Source: Acidianus hospitalis (GTDB lineage Archaea > Thermoproteota > Thermoprotei_A > Sulfolobales > Sulfolobaceae). Taken from it: a DNA stretch of 64,000 bases. The stretch lies in NCBI GenBank assembly GCA_046533895.1, contig JAWDOK010000001.1, positions 62,001 to 126,000 of the forward strand, in the 5' to 3' direction. The position numbers and the translations under genes are program-made. This document shows positions 30,027 through 37,523 of this stretch, one piece after another. The notes under the pieces are model-generated. The model searched no databases, was not told the origin of the DNA, and saw only the letters and a list, made by a program, of their open reading frames with translations. The first letter of the stretch is position 1; each line of letters opens with the position of its first letter.

Positions 30027-30803
30027 ATGAAAAAGAGAACTCCCAAATTGAGGGAATTAGTGGAAGGCGTATCAAGCTATTATATAATTGGTAATATAGT
30101 TATTTTATCTCCTAAGAGAAAAGATATAGATAAGGAAAAATTAGCTAAAGCAATTATGCAAATTAATCCGAAAGTTAAAGCTGTTTATATTAAGAGAAAA
30201 GTATCCGGTGAACTTAGAATTAGCGAATTGGAATTAATAGGTGGAGAAAATATATCCAGAACAATTTTTAAAGAGAACGGCTTATCGTTTGTAGTTGATG
30301 TTAAGAAAGTCTACGTTAACCCTACACTAGGCGGAGAGAGGAATAAAATAAAAGATGAAGTCAAAGAAAATGAGAAAATTCTGGACGCTTTTTGTGGATA
30401 TGGTGGTATTGCAATTCATGCTAGTACAATTTCTAGATACGTGGTTGCGGGTGACCTTAATATAGAAGGATTAGAAATGCTCAGAGAAAGTTTATCTCTA
30501 AATAAGAAAAAAATTCACCTAATAGATATTGTTCAATACGATGCCCATAATTTGCCTTTTAGGGATAAAGTGTTCGATAAGGTTTATGCAGATAATCCCA
30601 CGATGATTTTAGAATTCCTTAATGAGTTATGCAGAGTGACTAAAGGTGAATTAATCATTTATATATTAACTACAAAGGAGGGGATATCAAGAATACCTGC
30701 GTATAAATGGCTAAGAGTTAACGATTACTCTAAGGATCTCTTCATTTTTAAGGGGTATATCAGATGCGATGATAAAAACTTTAGCCTTATCACCTTGTCT
30801 TAA
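30027..30803 (+). CDS. Trm5/TYW2-like tRNA methyltransferase, short form
   Basis: A 258-aa class I methyltransferase of the Trm5/TYW2 group (COG2520). The hallmark VYVNPTLGGERNKI is followed by the SAM-binding ILDAFCGYGGIAIHA and VVAGDLNIEGLEML. Where Trm5 enzymes have an NLP/NPP catalytic motif, this protein has ADNPTMILEFL. It is shorter than canonical archaeal Trm5 (about 330 aa). It may methylate G37 of tRNA or take part in wyosine synthesis; which one cannot be told. Its 3' end overlaps the opposing DUF371 gene by 93 bases. Confidence 0.75.
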   Translation: MKKRTPKLRELVEGVSSYYIIGNIVILSPKRKDIDKEKLAKAIMQINPKVKAVYIKRKVSGELRISELELIGGENISRTIFKENGLSFVVDVKKVYVNPTLGGERNKIKDEVKENEKILDAFCGYGGIAIHASTISRYVVAGDLNIEGLEMLRESLSLNKKKIHLIDIVQYDAHNLPFRDKVFDKVYADNPTMILEFLNELCRVTKGELIIYILTTKEGISRIPAYKWLRVNDYSKDLFIFKGYIRCDDKNFSLITLS

Positions 30804-31181
30804 CTTATTAATAATATCTCTTTTAATATCAGCTGCTGCTTTATCGGAATAAACTAGTAGAGTGGAGTCAGAAATAAAATTTGATTTTCTTATAATTATC
30901 TTCACTCTGTTAGAAAATGTCATTCTTTTATCTCCTCTCCCTGATACTATGTCTATAAGGTTACTAACCTTAATTACCACATAGCCATACCCATTTTCTT
31001 TAAGTATCTCTTTTACTTCTTCTTTTAAATCTGCTATTGCTTTAGTGGAATTTATTCCTATTATGCAATCTCCTCTAGGAGTCAAGTAGTTCTCTTTAGT
31101 AAATTCTAGTGTAGATTTATGTTTTCCTAAAACATTTGGGTGGCCATATATTTCTAAGGTATCTACAACAAGCTTACTCAT
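30711..31181 (-). CDS. DUF371 (COG2090) conserved archaeal protein
   Basis: Function unknown. The opening VDTLEIYGHPNVLGKHKST, LEFTKENYLTPRGDCIIGI and the later MTFSNRVKIIIRKS are the conserved blocks I associate with DUF371, a protein found widely in archaea. It is the last gene of the rnp4-yhbY-DUF371 operon (8-base overlap with the YhbY-like gene), so a link with RNA metabolism is suggested. It converges on the Trm5-like gene with a long, 93-base overlap. Confidence 0.7.
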   Translation of the reverse strand: MSKLVVDTLEIYGHPNVLGKHKSTLEFTKENYLTPRGDCIIGINSTKAIADLKEEVKEILKENGYGYVVIKVSNLIDIVSGRGDKRMTFSNRVKIIIRKSNFISDSTLLVYSDKAAADIKRDIINKLRQGDKAKVFIIASDIPLKNEEILRVIVNS

Positions 31182-31419
31182 TTTTCATCAGGATAAAAGT
31201 ATATCCTCTAACTTCCACTAATTTTGCATTGGTCAACTCTGCAACTTTTTTAGCAATTTCTCTCCTATCTTGGTCTTTTATTCCAATTCTTATTTTCACT
31301 ACTTCATTGTCTTTTAATTGCCTTTTTATTTCATTTATTAAACCTTCTGTTAATCCATTCTTACCTATTCTAATTGTCGGATGTTCCGCTTTTGTTTTCT
31401 TTATTTTTTCTGAGATCAT
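31174..31419 (-). CDS. YhbY/CRM-domain RNA-binding protein
   Basis: An 81-aa protein consisting of a single CRM (YhbY) domain: HPTIRIGKNGLTEGLINEI carries the GxxG-like loop, then VVKIRIGIKD, REIAKKVAELTNAKLVEVRG and YTFILMKNE. Such proteins bind pre-ribosomal RNA. The gene overlaps the end of rnp4 by 50 bases and the start of the DUF371 gene by 8, so the three are tightly coupled. Confidence 0.85.
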   Translation of the reverse strand: MISEKIKKTKAEHPTIRIGKNGLTEGLINEIKRQLKDNEVVKIRIGIKDQDRREIAKKVAELTNAKLVEVRGYTFILMKNE

Positions 31420-31690
31420 ACCTCCTTATCCACCCACAAATTAAACAACTTCTAACTAAAATCTTTGACTTTATTCTTATTCTTTCCGTTTTACCTGGTA
31501 TTAACGGGGTTAGACATTTTCTACAAAATTTTCTTTTATATTCTAATGGTATTTTAAATCTGCCTTTATTTGAGTATTCTCTAGCTAACATTATATATTT
31601 CCTAGCTAATTCTAAGTTTCCTTCCTCTGCAAGCTTTATTGCATCATTTATTAGCTTTAAGGTTCTCTTCTTTAGAGTTTTTTTATTCAC
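31370..31690 (-). CDS. rnp4: RNase P protein component 4 (Rpp21/Rpr2)
   Basis: A protein subunit of archaeal RNase P, which matures tRNA 5' ends. It has two N-terminal helices (TLKLINDAIKLAEEGNLEL, ARKYIMLAREYSNKGRF) and a zinc ribbon CRKCLTPLIPGKT followed by VRSCLICGWIRRYDLR, four cysteines in all. The 106-aa length is normal. It begins only 18 bases from the divergent nep1 gene, so the two promoters must reach into each other's coding sequence. It heads the operon with YhbY-like and DUF371 genes. Confidence 0.9.
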   Translation of the reverse strand: MNKKTLKKRTLKLINDAIKLAEEGNLELARKYIMLAREYSNKGRFKIPLEYKRKFCRKCLTPLIPGKTERIRIKSKILVRSCLICGWIRRYDLRKNKENKSGTSDN

Positions 31691-31708
31691 ATATATTTCT
31701 TATAATCC

Positions 31709-32359
31709 GTGAAACTTAATTTCATTCTTTTAGATTCGGCCTTAGAGCTTGTACCTAAAGAAATCTTAAACGATCCTAGCGTTATTAAAAATGCAGAAAG
31801 AAGGGGAAAGAAACCCCAAGATACTATCCTTGACATATCTTTACATTATCATGCAATGAGAAAATTAAAAGATTGGCAAAAAAGAGGTAGACCAGATATA
31901 GTACATATGGCAATGATAATGATTTTATCTGAAAAAGAAATTTTAGGAGATTTCTATATACATACTTACGACTCTAGAATTATAAAAGTTGAGAAAGATA
32001 TGAATCCACCCAAAAATTATAATAGATTTATAGGTCTAATGGAGCAATTATTAAAACTTGGTCAAATACCTCCAAATTCTTCTAGGCCTTTAATGAAAAT
32101 ATTAAATGTAAAGCTATCAGACATTGTCAAAAAATATAAGCCAGTACTTCTTTCAGAGGACGGAAGTAAGATAGATCCGATGCATCTTTGCAACGAAAAT
32201 TTCCTTTTAGGGATAGGGGCTTTTCAGCATGGCGATTTTTCTGAAGAGGTAAAAGGGATTTTCACTGAGCAGTATTCAATAAGTAAAAGAGCGTTAGAAA
32301 CTCAACAAGTAGTATGTAGAATTCTATCTTCTTGTAATTACTTATTAGGCTGGCCTTGA
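31709..32359 (+). CDS. nep1: rRNA pseudouridine N1-methyltransferase Nep1
   Basis: A SPOUT-class methyltransferase that modifies a hypermodified pseudouridine in 16S rRNA and helps small-subunit assembly. LDSALELVPKEI, SLHYHAMRKLKDWQKRGRPD and the knot-forming IGIGAFQHGDFSEEV-type segment (LLGIGAFQHGDFSEEVKG) are typical. The length of 216 aa fits. The start is GTG at 31709, 18 bases from the rnp4 ATG in the other direction. The 3' end overlaps the opposing gene by 22 bases. Confidence 0.9.
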   Translation: MKLNFILLDSALELVPKEILNDPSVIKNAERRGKKPQDTILDISLHYHAMRKLKDWQKRGRPDIVHMAMIMILSEKEILGDFYIHTYDSRIIKVEKDMNPPKNYNRFIGLMEQLLKLGQIPPNSSRPLMKILNVKLSDIVKKYKPVLLSEDGSKIDPMHLCNENFLLGIGAFQHGDFSEEVKGIFTEQYSISKRALETQQVVCRILSSCNYLLGWP

Positions 32360-32934
32360 TATTTAACCCTAGTAAATATTATTCCTCCAGGCGAATATGT
32401 CATTTCTAAAATTTCAAAGTAATAAGCCTCTAGAATCTTCCTAAATACTTTAGAAGTGCATAATGTAGATTCACTACTGAATCCACTACCAGTAATCCTT
32501 ATTTCAATGATTTCATCATTAACTCTTTTTATTCTTATGTCCTTTATAGGTAACACAGATTTTATTGTGTCATAGATTTGAAGCAATTCTTCAAATGTAG
32601 AAGCTCTAGACCTTAAATAGGAGGATATTTGCTGCCCTGCTCCATCGCATATTTCTTCTAACGCTTTCTGATCTTTCTCATAGGCTAGTTTAACTAAGTT
32701 TTCTATATACCAAGATGTAACAGGAATAATATCAAGATCTTTAGTTATCTTGTAAAATTCTACTAAATGAGATAAAGTTGTAGAATCTTCTCCACTTCTT
32801 ATTAATTCTAACATCGATTTAAGTGCTATGTTAGTAAGAGAAAATATAGTGTATCCTCTACTTTTAGCTTCCTTTTCTAATTCTTTAACTATTTCAGCAT
32901 CAGCTGCAATATTTACTCTTGCCACTTTACTCAC
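32338..32934 (-). CDS. Putative ribbon-helix-helix regulator with C-terminal sensor-like domain
   Basis: A 198-aa protein. The N terminus (ARVNIAADAEIVKELEKEA, KSRGYTIFSLTNIALKSML) fits a ribbon-helix-helix DNA-binding fold: one beta strand and two helices. The rest is alpha/beta (IKDIRIKRVNDEIIEIRITG, YYFEILEMTYSPGG) with single cysteines in ICDGAG and STLCTSK; the layout suggests a ligand-binding domain. Two identical 11-bp repeats flank its promoter and start codon, pointing to autoregulation. The signal is unknown. Confidence 0.6.
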   Translation of the reverse strand: MSKVARVNIAADAEIVKELEKEAKSRGYTIFSLTNIALKSMLELIRSGEDSTTLSHLVEFYKITKDLDIIPVTSWYIENLVKLAYEKDQKALEEICDGAGQQISSYLRSRASTFEELLQIYDTIKSVLPIKDIRIKRVNDEIIEIRITGSGFSSESTLCTSKVFRKILEAYYFEILEMTYSPGGIIFTRVKYQGQPNK

Positions 32935-32960
32935 ATAAATGTAAACATTTTGCCACTTTA
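32919..32960. repeat. 11-bp direct repeats at the promoter and start of the RHH gene
   Basis: TTGCCACTTTA occurs at 32919-32929, across the first codons of the minus-strand gene, and again at 32950-32960, touching the TATA-like GTTTTATAAAG. The copies are 31 bp apart, three helical turns, so a protein could contact both on the same face. It is a candidate operator pair. Confidence 0.5.
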
Positions 32961-33002
32961 TAAAACTTGTTCATATTAAGAAATCATTAAAAATTAAAAA
33001 AA

Positions 33003-33140
33003 TTATTTATATGCTATTAAATCGAATATTATGAATAATATTAACGCTATTATGAATCCGCCTAGATACCAGTTATCGTCCTTAAATAATGCTTTTATTA
33101 AATCGGAAAAGCTATTTATTTCAGTCTTCTTCTCTGCCAT
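33003..33140 (-). CDS. Single-helix membrane protein, 45 aa
   Basis: A short open frame with ATG at 33140 and TAA at 33003. It encodes a charged N terminus (MAEKKTEINSFSDLIKALF), an acidic KDDNWYLGG turn and one membrane helix (FIIALILFIIFDLIAYK), a clean tail-anchored layout. The opposite-strand frame here is poor in comparison. A TATA-like TTTTTTAAGG lies about 27 bases upstream and an inverted repeat lies beside it. No family is recognised; proteins this small are commonly missed. Confidence 0.6.
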   Translation of the reverse strand: MAEKKTEINSFSDLIKALFKDDNWYLGGFIIALILFIIFDLIAYK

Positions 33141-33146
33141 ATATGA

Positions 33147-33168
33147 TTTAAGGTTATTTTACCTTAAA
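33147..33168. promoter_or_regulatory. Inverted repeat in the promoter of the 45-aa protein
   Basis: TTTAAGGT (33147-33154), six bases, ACCTTAAA (33161-33168): a perfect 8+6+8 inverted repeat. It lies 7-28 bases upstream of the start codon and overlaps the presumed TATA on the minus strand. A dimeric regulator could block the promoter by binding here. The remainder of this gap to 33392 shows only AT-rich sequence with no gene. Confidence 0.4.
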
Positions 33169-33410
33169 AAATTTACCTCAGAAAAAGTAACAAAGATTTA
33201 TCTATACTTTTTTCATAAAATTTTGATGATCATGATCTTGAAGTGATTTTAGTAAATAACGTAGTAGATATTAAAAATAATCTTAAATTAAGTCTTGCAA
33301 ATGAAAGCTTTTAAGTTCGATAATATTTCTACGCTCTAAAATATCCTTCCAGTGCAAACTTTTTAACAATACGAGTAAATAATATATTGGGTATGAAAAG
33401 GTGATTATGC

Positions 33411-34391
33411 TTGATACCCTTAGAAAAATTAAGAGAAGTTTCAAGAATATATTTATTTACTGGAGCATTGCTCTTGCCAATTTCAATCATAGAAATATAT
33501 TTTGGTGAGATTTATCACTCAGCTATACTTATAGCAGACTCATTCCACGGTTTTATAGATGCAACTTCGGCGATATTGTTCTCTCTATTACTTAATATAA
33601 TATATCGAAGATCAAATAAATTTCCATGGGGATTATATAATCTTGAAAGTATAGCTATACTATTTGTTACAATATTTATAGTAATTCTCTCAATTAATTA
33701 TATTAATTTAATAATTAACGACGTCAACTATGAAGTTCCAGCATGGTTATCGCTAATAATATACTCAAGTAGCGTATTAACCTTAGTAGTATTTATACTC
33801 GAGAAACGATATTCTTGGATATCTTTAGTAAAAACTGATCTGACTCATAGCAAATTGGATTTGTTTATGGAAATAGTAAGTGGATTTGCAATAATTATAA
33901 ATGAATATTATCTCACTTTAGCTGTAGTTTTTACTATAATAGGCTTTATTCTAGCTGACGCTATAAGGCAATTTAAAGAGGCAATTTATTCGTTGATAGG
34001 CATTAACTGTGATGCACCATTTAAGGATAGGATAAAGATAATTTTAGAGAGTCTTGGTATTAATCTCAAAAACATATATGTAAGAAAGCTGGGTTCGTTT
34101 TACATGGTATATGTTGTTATTTCATTACCACCCGATTGTAAACTTTCAAATGTATATAAGATAAGAAAAACTGTAAAGAGAATTGTAAATTCATTTGAAA
34201 ATGTTGCCATGGTGGAAGTAAGAGTAGTTCCAGAGAAAATTAAAAAGCACAAATTACTAATTACTAATGATGCAACAAAAGTTAGTAACAGCAATAAAGT
34301 TAATGAGGCAAATTGGGCCAAATATTCCTCTAATTTCAAAGATATTGAAAACAGAAGAGAGCTCATTAAAAGAGCAATTACTAAAGATTAA
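33411..34391 (+). CDS. Cation diffusion facilitator (CDF) family transporter
   Basis: A 326-aa membrane transporter for divalent metal, probably Zn2+, Co2+ or Mn2+. About six helices are present. The metal-site helix 2 carries ADSFHGFIDATS and helix 5 carries LTHSKLDLFMEI, matching the HxxxD pattern of CDF proteins; PWGLYNLESIAIL is the family loop. A cytoplasmic domain follows (VRKLGSFYMVYVVISLPPD). The last roughly 40 residues are overprinted by the next gene. The start is TTG at 33411 after a GGTGA; an ATG at 33407 is out of frame. Confidence 0.8.
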   Translation: MIPLEKLREVSRIYLFTGALLLPISIIEIYFGEIYHSAILIADSFHGFIDATSAILFSLLLNIIYRRSNKFPWGLYNLESIAILFVTIFIVILSINYINLIINDVNYEVPAWLSLIIYSSSVLTLVVFILEKRYSWISLVKTDLTHSKLDLFMEIVSGFAIIINEYYLTLAVVFTIIGFILADAIRQFKEAIYSLIGINCDAPFKDRIKIILESLGINLKNIYVRKLGSFYMVYVVISLPPDCKLSNVYKIRKTVKRIVNSFENVAMVEVRVVPEKIKKHKLLITNDATKVSNSNKVNEANWAKYSSNFKDIENRRELIKRAITKD

Positions 34392-34992
34392 GAACTTAAG
34401 TTTTACCCCTGTTTATAGTTCTTCAATTATAAAGATAAATTTTGACAGATTGCCTATAAGAAAAAGCATTAAGTCTAATTTATCTTTTTCATTATCTCTA
34501 AAGGATGGTTTAAGAATAAAGGAATTTATAAATTACTCTGGAATTCCAGAATATTATGATGAAAAGTATGATAAGTGGAAAATGAGTTTAGATAAAAGAG
34601 CTGACGGATTAAAGGTCGAAGTTAAATATTCTGGTTACGCGCAACCTTTGATTTTCTCTTCACTTAGGTCTTTTTCTTCATTTAATGAGATCTTAAAAGG
34701 CATGTATAACCATACAGTAATAGAGAGTTTTATAATAGATTATGGTAATAGAGATGCTATACTAGATATTTTTCATAATTCCAAAAAAGTGCTTGAATGC
34801 CTGGAGTTAATACCTTTCATTAGGTTCTCGATTTTAATCGAAATAGACAACAACGAAGAGTTGTATATAACAGAATTGAGTTTACCTTTTACTTATCTAA
34901 ATTATGTTTCTGAGTTATTAAGCGAATTAAAGCCAGAAATAGATATAATTTTTACATTAAATAAATTTCCATATATATCAAAAATTCTTTAA
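34267..34992 (+). CDS. Putative HTH regulator overlapping the CDF gene
   Basis: A 241-aa protein whose first 125 bases lie inside the CDF transporter gene in another frame. The N terminus LVTAIKLMRQIGPNIPLIS, KILKTEESSLKEQLLKI has helix-turn-helix character and resembles the N terminus of the regulator at 25263-26144. The remainder is alpha/beta with a segment YYDEKYDKWKMSLDKRADG and no cysteines in a metal site. It may control the transporter in response to metal, which is inferred from coupling only. A second ATG at 34270 is equally possible. Confidence 0.55.
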   Translation: MMQQKLVTAIKLMRQIGPNIPLISKILKTEESSLKEQLLKIKNLSFTPVYSSSIIKINFDRLPIRKSIKSNLSFSLSLKDGLRIKEFINYSGIPEYYDEKYDKWKMSLDKRADGLKVEVKYSGYAQPLIFSSLRSFSSFNEILKGMYNHTVIESFIIDYGNRDAILDIFHNSKKVLECLELIPFIRFSILIEIDNNEELYITELSLPFTYLNYVSELLSELKPEIDIIFTLNKFPYISKIL

Positions 34993-35855
34993 ATTAAGTC
35001 TATCTTCTTAACTTTAGGTAAAATTCCCTTTTCTTCTGTAAGCCTATAGAATGTTTCTAAACCTTTAATAACTTCGTTTTCGGGGACGTTATATTCTTGA
35101 ATGTCTGCCCATATGGTTTTTTCTACTATTTCTTTATCTAAATTAGCTCCTTGTGCTTCTCTCATTATCTCAACATCTTTAGGAATTATTTCCTGCAAAT
35201 TCTTTTCTGCATATTTTTTGCTTTTCTCGTAAACTTCCTTGAATTTTAAAGCTAAATCTTTTCCTAATTCTTTAGATACTACAACCATGCCCATTGGCAT
35301 TGGAGCATTATTTGAAACATTCTTCCACATATCCCACATACTACCTATTTTGTAATATTTAACACCTAATTTCTGCATTGCATACATCATTTTAATTTCA
35401 TGAACAGCAACTAGCACGTCGCCTTCAGTACCTAAGCCCTTGATTTCGTCTAGAACTCTTTTAATTATTACTAATTTTCCATATTTTCCTATAAGTAACT
35501 TATAAAGAGTAAAGGCCGAAGTATTTGGGCCGTGAACTATTAATCTAGATTTCTTGACTTCATCTAAACTCATTTCTTTAGAAGCTAAAATTGGCATACC
35601 TGTTATTCCATCTACTGCAGAAGCTACTGCGTTACTCATAATATAATAATCGTCTTGAATGTAAGGATACATAGCAGCTGATGGCACCGATACATCGACT
35701 TCCTTCTTTAGTACTTTCTCGTTTACATCTTGAACAGTTGGTATAACCTCAATTTCTAAGTTAAAACCTTCTGGTTTTATTTTTCCTTCAATTAATGGTA
35801 TAAAAGGATATAGATCGCCCGAATCCGCTAGGGCGCCAACTTTTATTGTTACCAT
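34989..35855 (-). CDS. MqnA/MqnD-like periplasmic-binding-fold protein
   Basis: A 288-aa protein of the VitK2-biosynthesis/DUF178 fold: IKVGALADSGDLYPFIPLIEG at the start, then VDVSVPSAAMYPYI, LIVHGPNTSAFTLYKLLIG and MPMGMVVVSKELG, as in 1,4-dihydroxy-6-naphthoate synthase (MqnD). No signal peptide is present, so it acts in the cytoplasm. MqnD belongs to the futalosine route to menaquinone, but Sulfolobales mainly make caldariellaquinone, and no other mqn gene is in view. The start was set at 35855; a longer form to 35876 overlaps the divergent gene's promoter. Substrate unknown. Confidence 0.68.
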   Translation of the reverse strand: MVTIKVGALADSGDLYPFIPLIEGKIKPEGFNLEIEVIPTVQDVNEKVLKKEVDVSVPSAAMYPYIQDDYYIMSNAVASAVDGITGMPILASKEMSLDEVKKSRLIVHGPNTSAFTLYKLLIGKYGKLVIIKRVLDEIKGLGTEGDVLVAVHEIKMMYAMQKLGVKYYKIGSMWDMWKNVSNNAPMPMGMVVVSKELGKDLALKFKEVYEKSKKYAEKNLQEIIPKDVEIMREAQGANLDKEIVEKTIWADIQEYNVPENEVIKGLETFYRLTEEKGILPKVKKIDLI

Positions 35856-35883
35856 GAATCTTAGTATATCCTGCAAGTTAAAA

Positions 35884-36393
35884 ATGTTAGTTTCAGTAGG
35901 TAGTAAAAATAGGACTAAAGTTGAGGCGGTAAAAGAAGCATTAAATATTATCGGGCTAAAGGCTAAAATACTTCCAGTGGAAGTAGATTCTGGAGTTTCT
36001 TCTCAACCTTACTGTAAAGAAACTCTATTTGGTGCAAGAAACAGGGCAATTAGAGCATTGATAACTGCAAACGCTGATATAGGAATAGGAATAGAAGGCG
36101 GAATATGCTTTGAATATAACAAAGTATTAGCGTTTGCCGTAGTATACGCAGTAGATAAGGAAGGTAATGAAAACTTTTCAAAGTCTGCATCTTTCACTTT
36201 ACCTCCAAAAGTAGTGAAGTATATAAATCAAGGTATTGAACTAGGGTATGCTGTAGATAAGGTTTACTCTAGGTCTGGTACAAAATATTCTGAAGGCGCT
36301 GTTGGAATTCTTACTAAATATATTGATAGAAAAAGGTTATATGTAGATCCAGTAATTCTAGCATTATATCCATTTTATAACAAAAATATTTAG
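35884..36393 (+). CDS. Inosine/xanthosine triphosphatase (YjjX/NTPase family)
   Basis: Hydrolyses non-canonical purine triphosphates such as ITP and XTP. VSVGSKNRTKVEAVKEAL opens the family, followed by SSQPYCKETLFGARNRA, DIGIGIEGGI and GAVGILTKYIDRKRLYVDPVILALYPF, all diagnostic. The 169-aa form from the ATG at 35884 is preferred; the frame opens at 35854 but this would overlap the divergent gene's start. It converges with the AlkP-like gene, overlapping by four bases. Confidence 0.87.
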   Translation: MLVSVGSKNRTKVEAVKEALNIIGLKAKILPVEVDSGVSSQPYCKETLFGARNRAIRALITANADIGIGIEGGICFEYNKVLAFAVVYAVDKEGNENFSKSASFTLPPKVVKYINQGIELGYAVDKVYSRSGTKYSEGAVGILTKYIDRKRLYVDPVILALYPFYNKNI

Positions 36394-37034
36394 CTTTGAG
36401 AGGCTAATCTCTTAAACAAAAGCCCAATCTCTGGTAATTTTACAGTATCGTGTTCATTAGGCCTTGGAACTGTTGATAAGTAAACTCCATAGTCTTCATG
36501 ATCACACATTTTATCTGATTTTGGCTCTCCATAAGGTGAAAATAATATGAAATCATCAACCTTCCTTAAAAGCTTTCTTAACCCATCATCAACCTCTTTA
36601 TATATTTCACATTTTGCTTGTGGATTTACTCTCACTAGCCTATCTATAGCAGTAATATCAGCAATTACTGGCTGCTCTTCTAGTGAATCAAGAATTGCTT
36701 CTATTACTTTGTCTATCTCATCCTTGACTGTTAAATTAGAATCATAAGTAAAGCCTAATTCACCATAAGTTGGATTTGTTATAGGTAAATTTATTGCAAC
36801 TGCATTAGTCTCTTTAATTAATGTTGGTTTTTCTTCAACTTTAATATAGAATGAATTGCCACTTATATCTCTCATTTCAAGGACTGACATCCACGATGAT
36901 GCAGGATGCTGGGGTTTTCTATTTACAACAACTCCTCTAAACGCACTACTAAATAAAGTAAGTAAGAATCTAGGATTACACTTCATAAAACTACTATAGC
37001 TTAAACCATCCACGCCTAAGAGCAAAGGTTTCAT
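36390..37034 (-). CDS. Small protein resembling the alkaline-phosphatase/phosphodiesterase superfamily
   Basis: A tentative call. LLLGVDGLSYSSF looks like the first metal-binding strand (Asp8) of type I phosphodiesterases, PASSWMSVLEMRD like the nucleophile helix with Ser in place of Thr, and DDFILFSPYG with a following DHEDYG like the second metal site. At 214 aa it is much shorter than the family norm, so it may be a reduced or non-catalytic relative. It follows thioredoxin after six bases and is co-transcribed with it. Confidence 0.5.
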   Translation of the reverse strand: MKPLLLGVDGLSYSSFMKCNPRFLLTLFSSAFRGVVVNRKPQHPASSWMSVLEMRDISGNSFYIKVEEKPTLIKETNAVAINLPITNPTYGELGFTYDSNLTVKDEIDKVIEAILDSLEEQPVIADITAIDRLVRVNPQAKCEIYKEVDDGLRKLLRKVDDFILFSPYGEPKSDKMCDHEDYGVYLSTVPRPNEHDTVKLPEIGLLFKRLASQS

Positions 37035-37040
37035 TAATTA

Positions 37041-37463
37041 TCACTTTAGTAATTCCTTAATTCTTATTTCAATTTCTTCCCTTGGAACAGCTCCTATGAC
37101 TTCATCTACAGGTTCTCCATTCTTAAAGAATATAACGGTAGGTAAACTCATAACTCCATATCTTGCTGCAATATCCTGGTTTTCATCAGAATTCACTTTT
37201 CCAAATCCTACTTGTGGATAATCTTTTGCTAATTCCTCAATAATTGGTGCTAACATTATGCAAGGAGCGCACCATTCTGCCCAAAAGTCTATTACTGCTA
37301 CCTTATGAGATTTTATAAAATTATCAAAAGTGTTGCTATCTAAATGTGCTACTAGTTCTTCTTGGGTTTTTTGATTTTCTTGCATACCTTTACTTGTATT
37401 CATTATCTGTTTAATTTTTTTCTTTAATAACTCCTCTAGTTCTGGATCGTAATCGCTACTCAT
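37041..37463 (-). CDS. trxA: Thioredoxin with N-terminal extension
   Basis: A 140-aa disulfide reductase. The active site is WAEWCAPC (Cys65, Cys68), with VIDFWAEW, PIIEELAKDYP, GFGKVNSDENQDIAARYGVMSLPTV (cis-proline before V) and FFKNGEPVDEVIGA as usual. About 40 charged residues precede the fold, not found in short thioredoxins. The CAPC form, with Ala for Gly, is common in archaea. The AlkP-like gene follows six bases downstream on the same transcript. Confidence 0.9.
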   Translation of the reverse strand: MSSDYDPELEELLKKKIKQIMNTSKGMQENQKTQEELVAHLDSNTFDNFIKSHKVAVIDFWAEWCAPCIMLAPIIEELAKDYPQVGFGKVNSDENQDIAARYGVMSLPTVIFFKNGEPVDEVIGAVPREEIEIRIKELLK

Positions 37464-37523
37464 AAGTAAGTAGTCTATTTCATAATTTAAAAAGTTTATA
37501 TTGGAAGAACTAAATCTAAAGTT

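Noticed and set aside
33215..33245. Possible C/D sRNA around TTTTGATGATCATGATC
   Set aside because: No CTGA box at guide distance; the sequence is a chance palindrome.
33031..33246. A 71-aa plus-strand frame
   Set aside because: It lies opposite the 45-aa membrane protein and its promoter, has odd composition, and no ribosome site or TATA at a good distance.
33393..33404. Mini-frame ATG AAA AGG TGA before the CDF gene
   Set aside because: It is simply the ribosome site region; a leader peptide of three residues cannot be supported.
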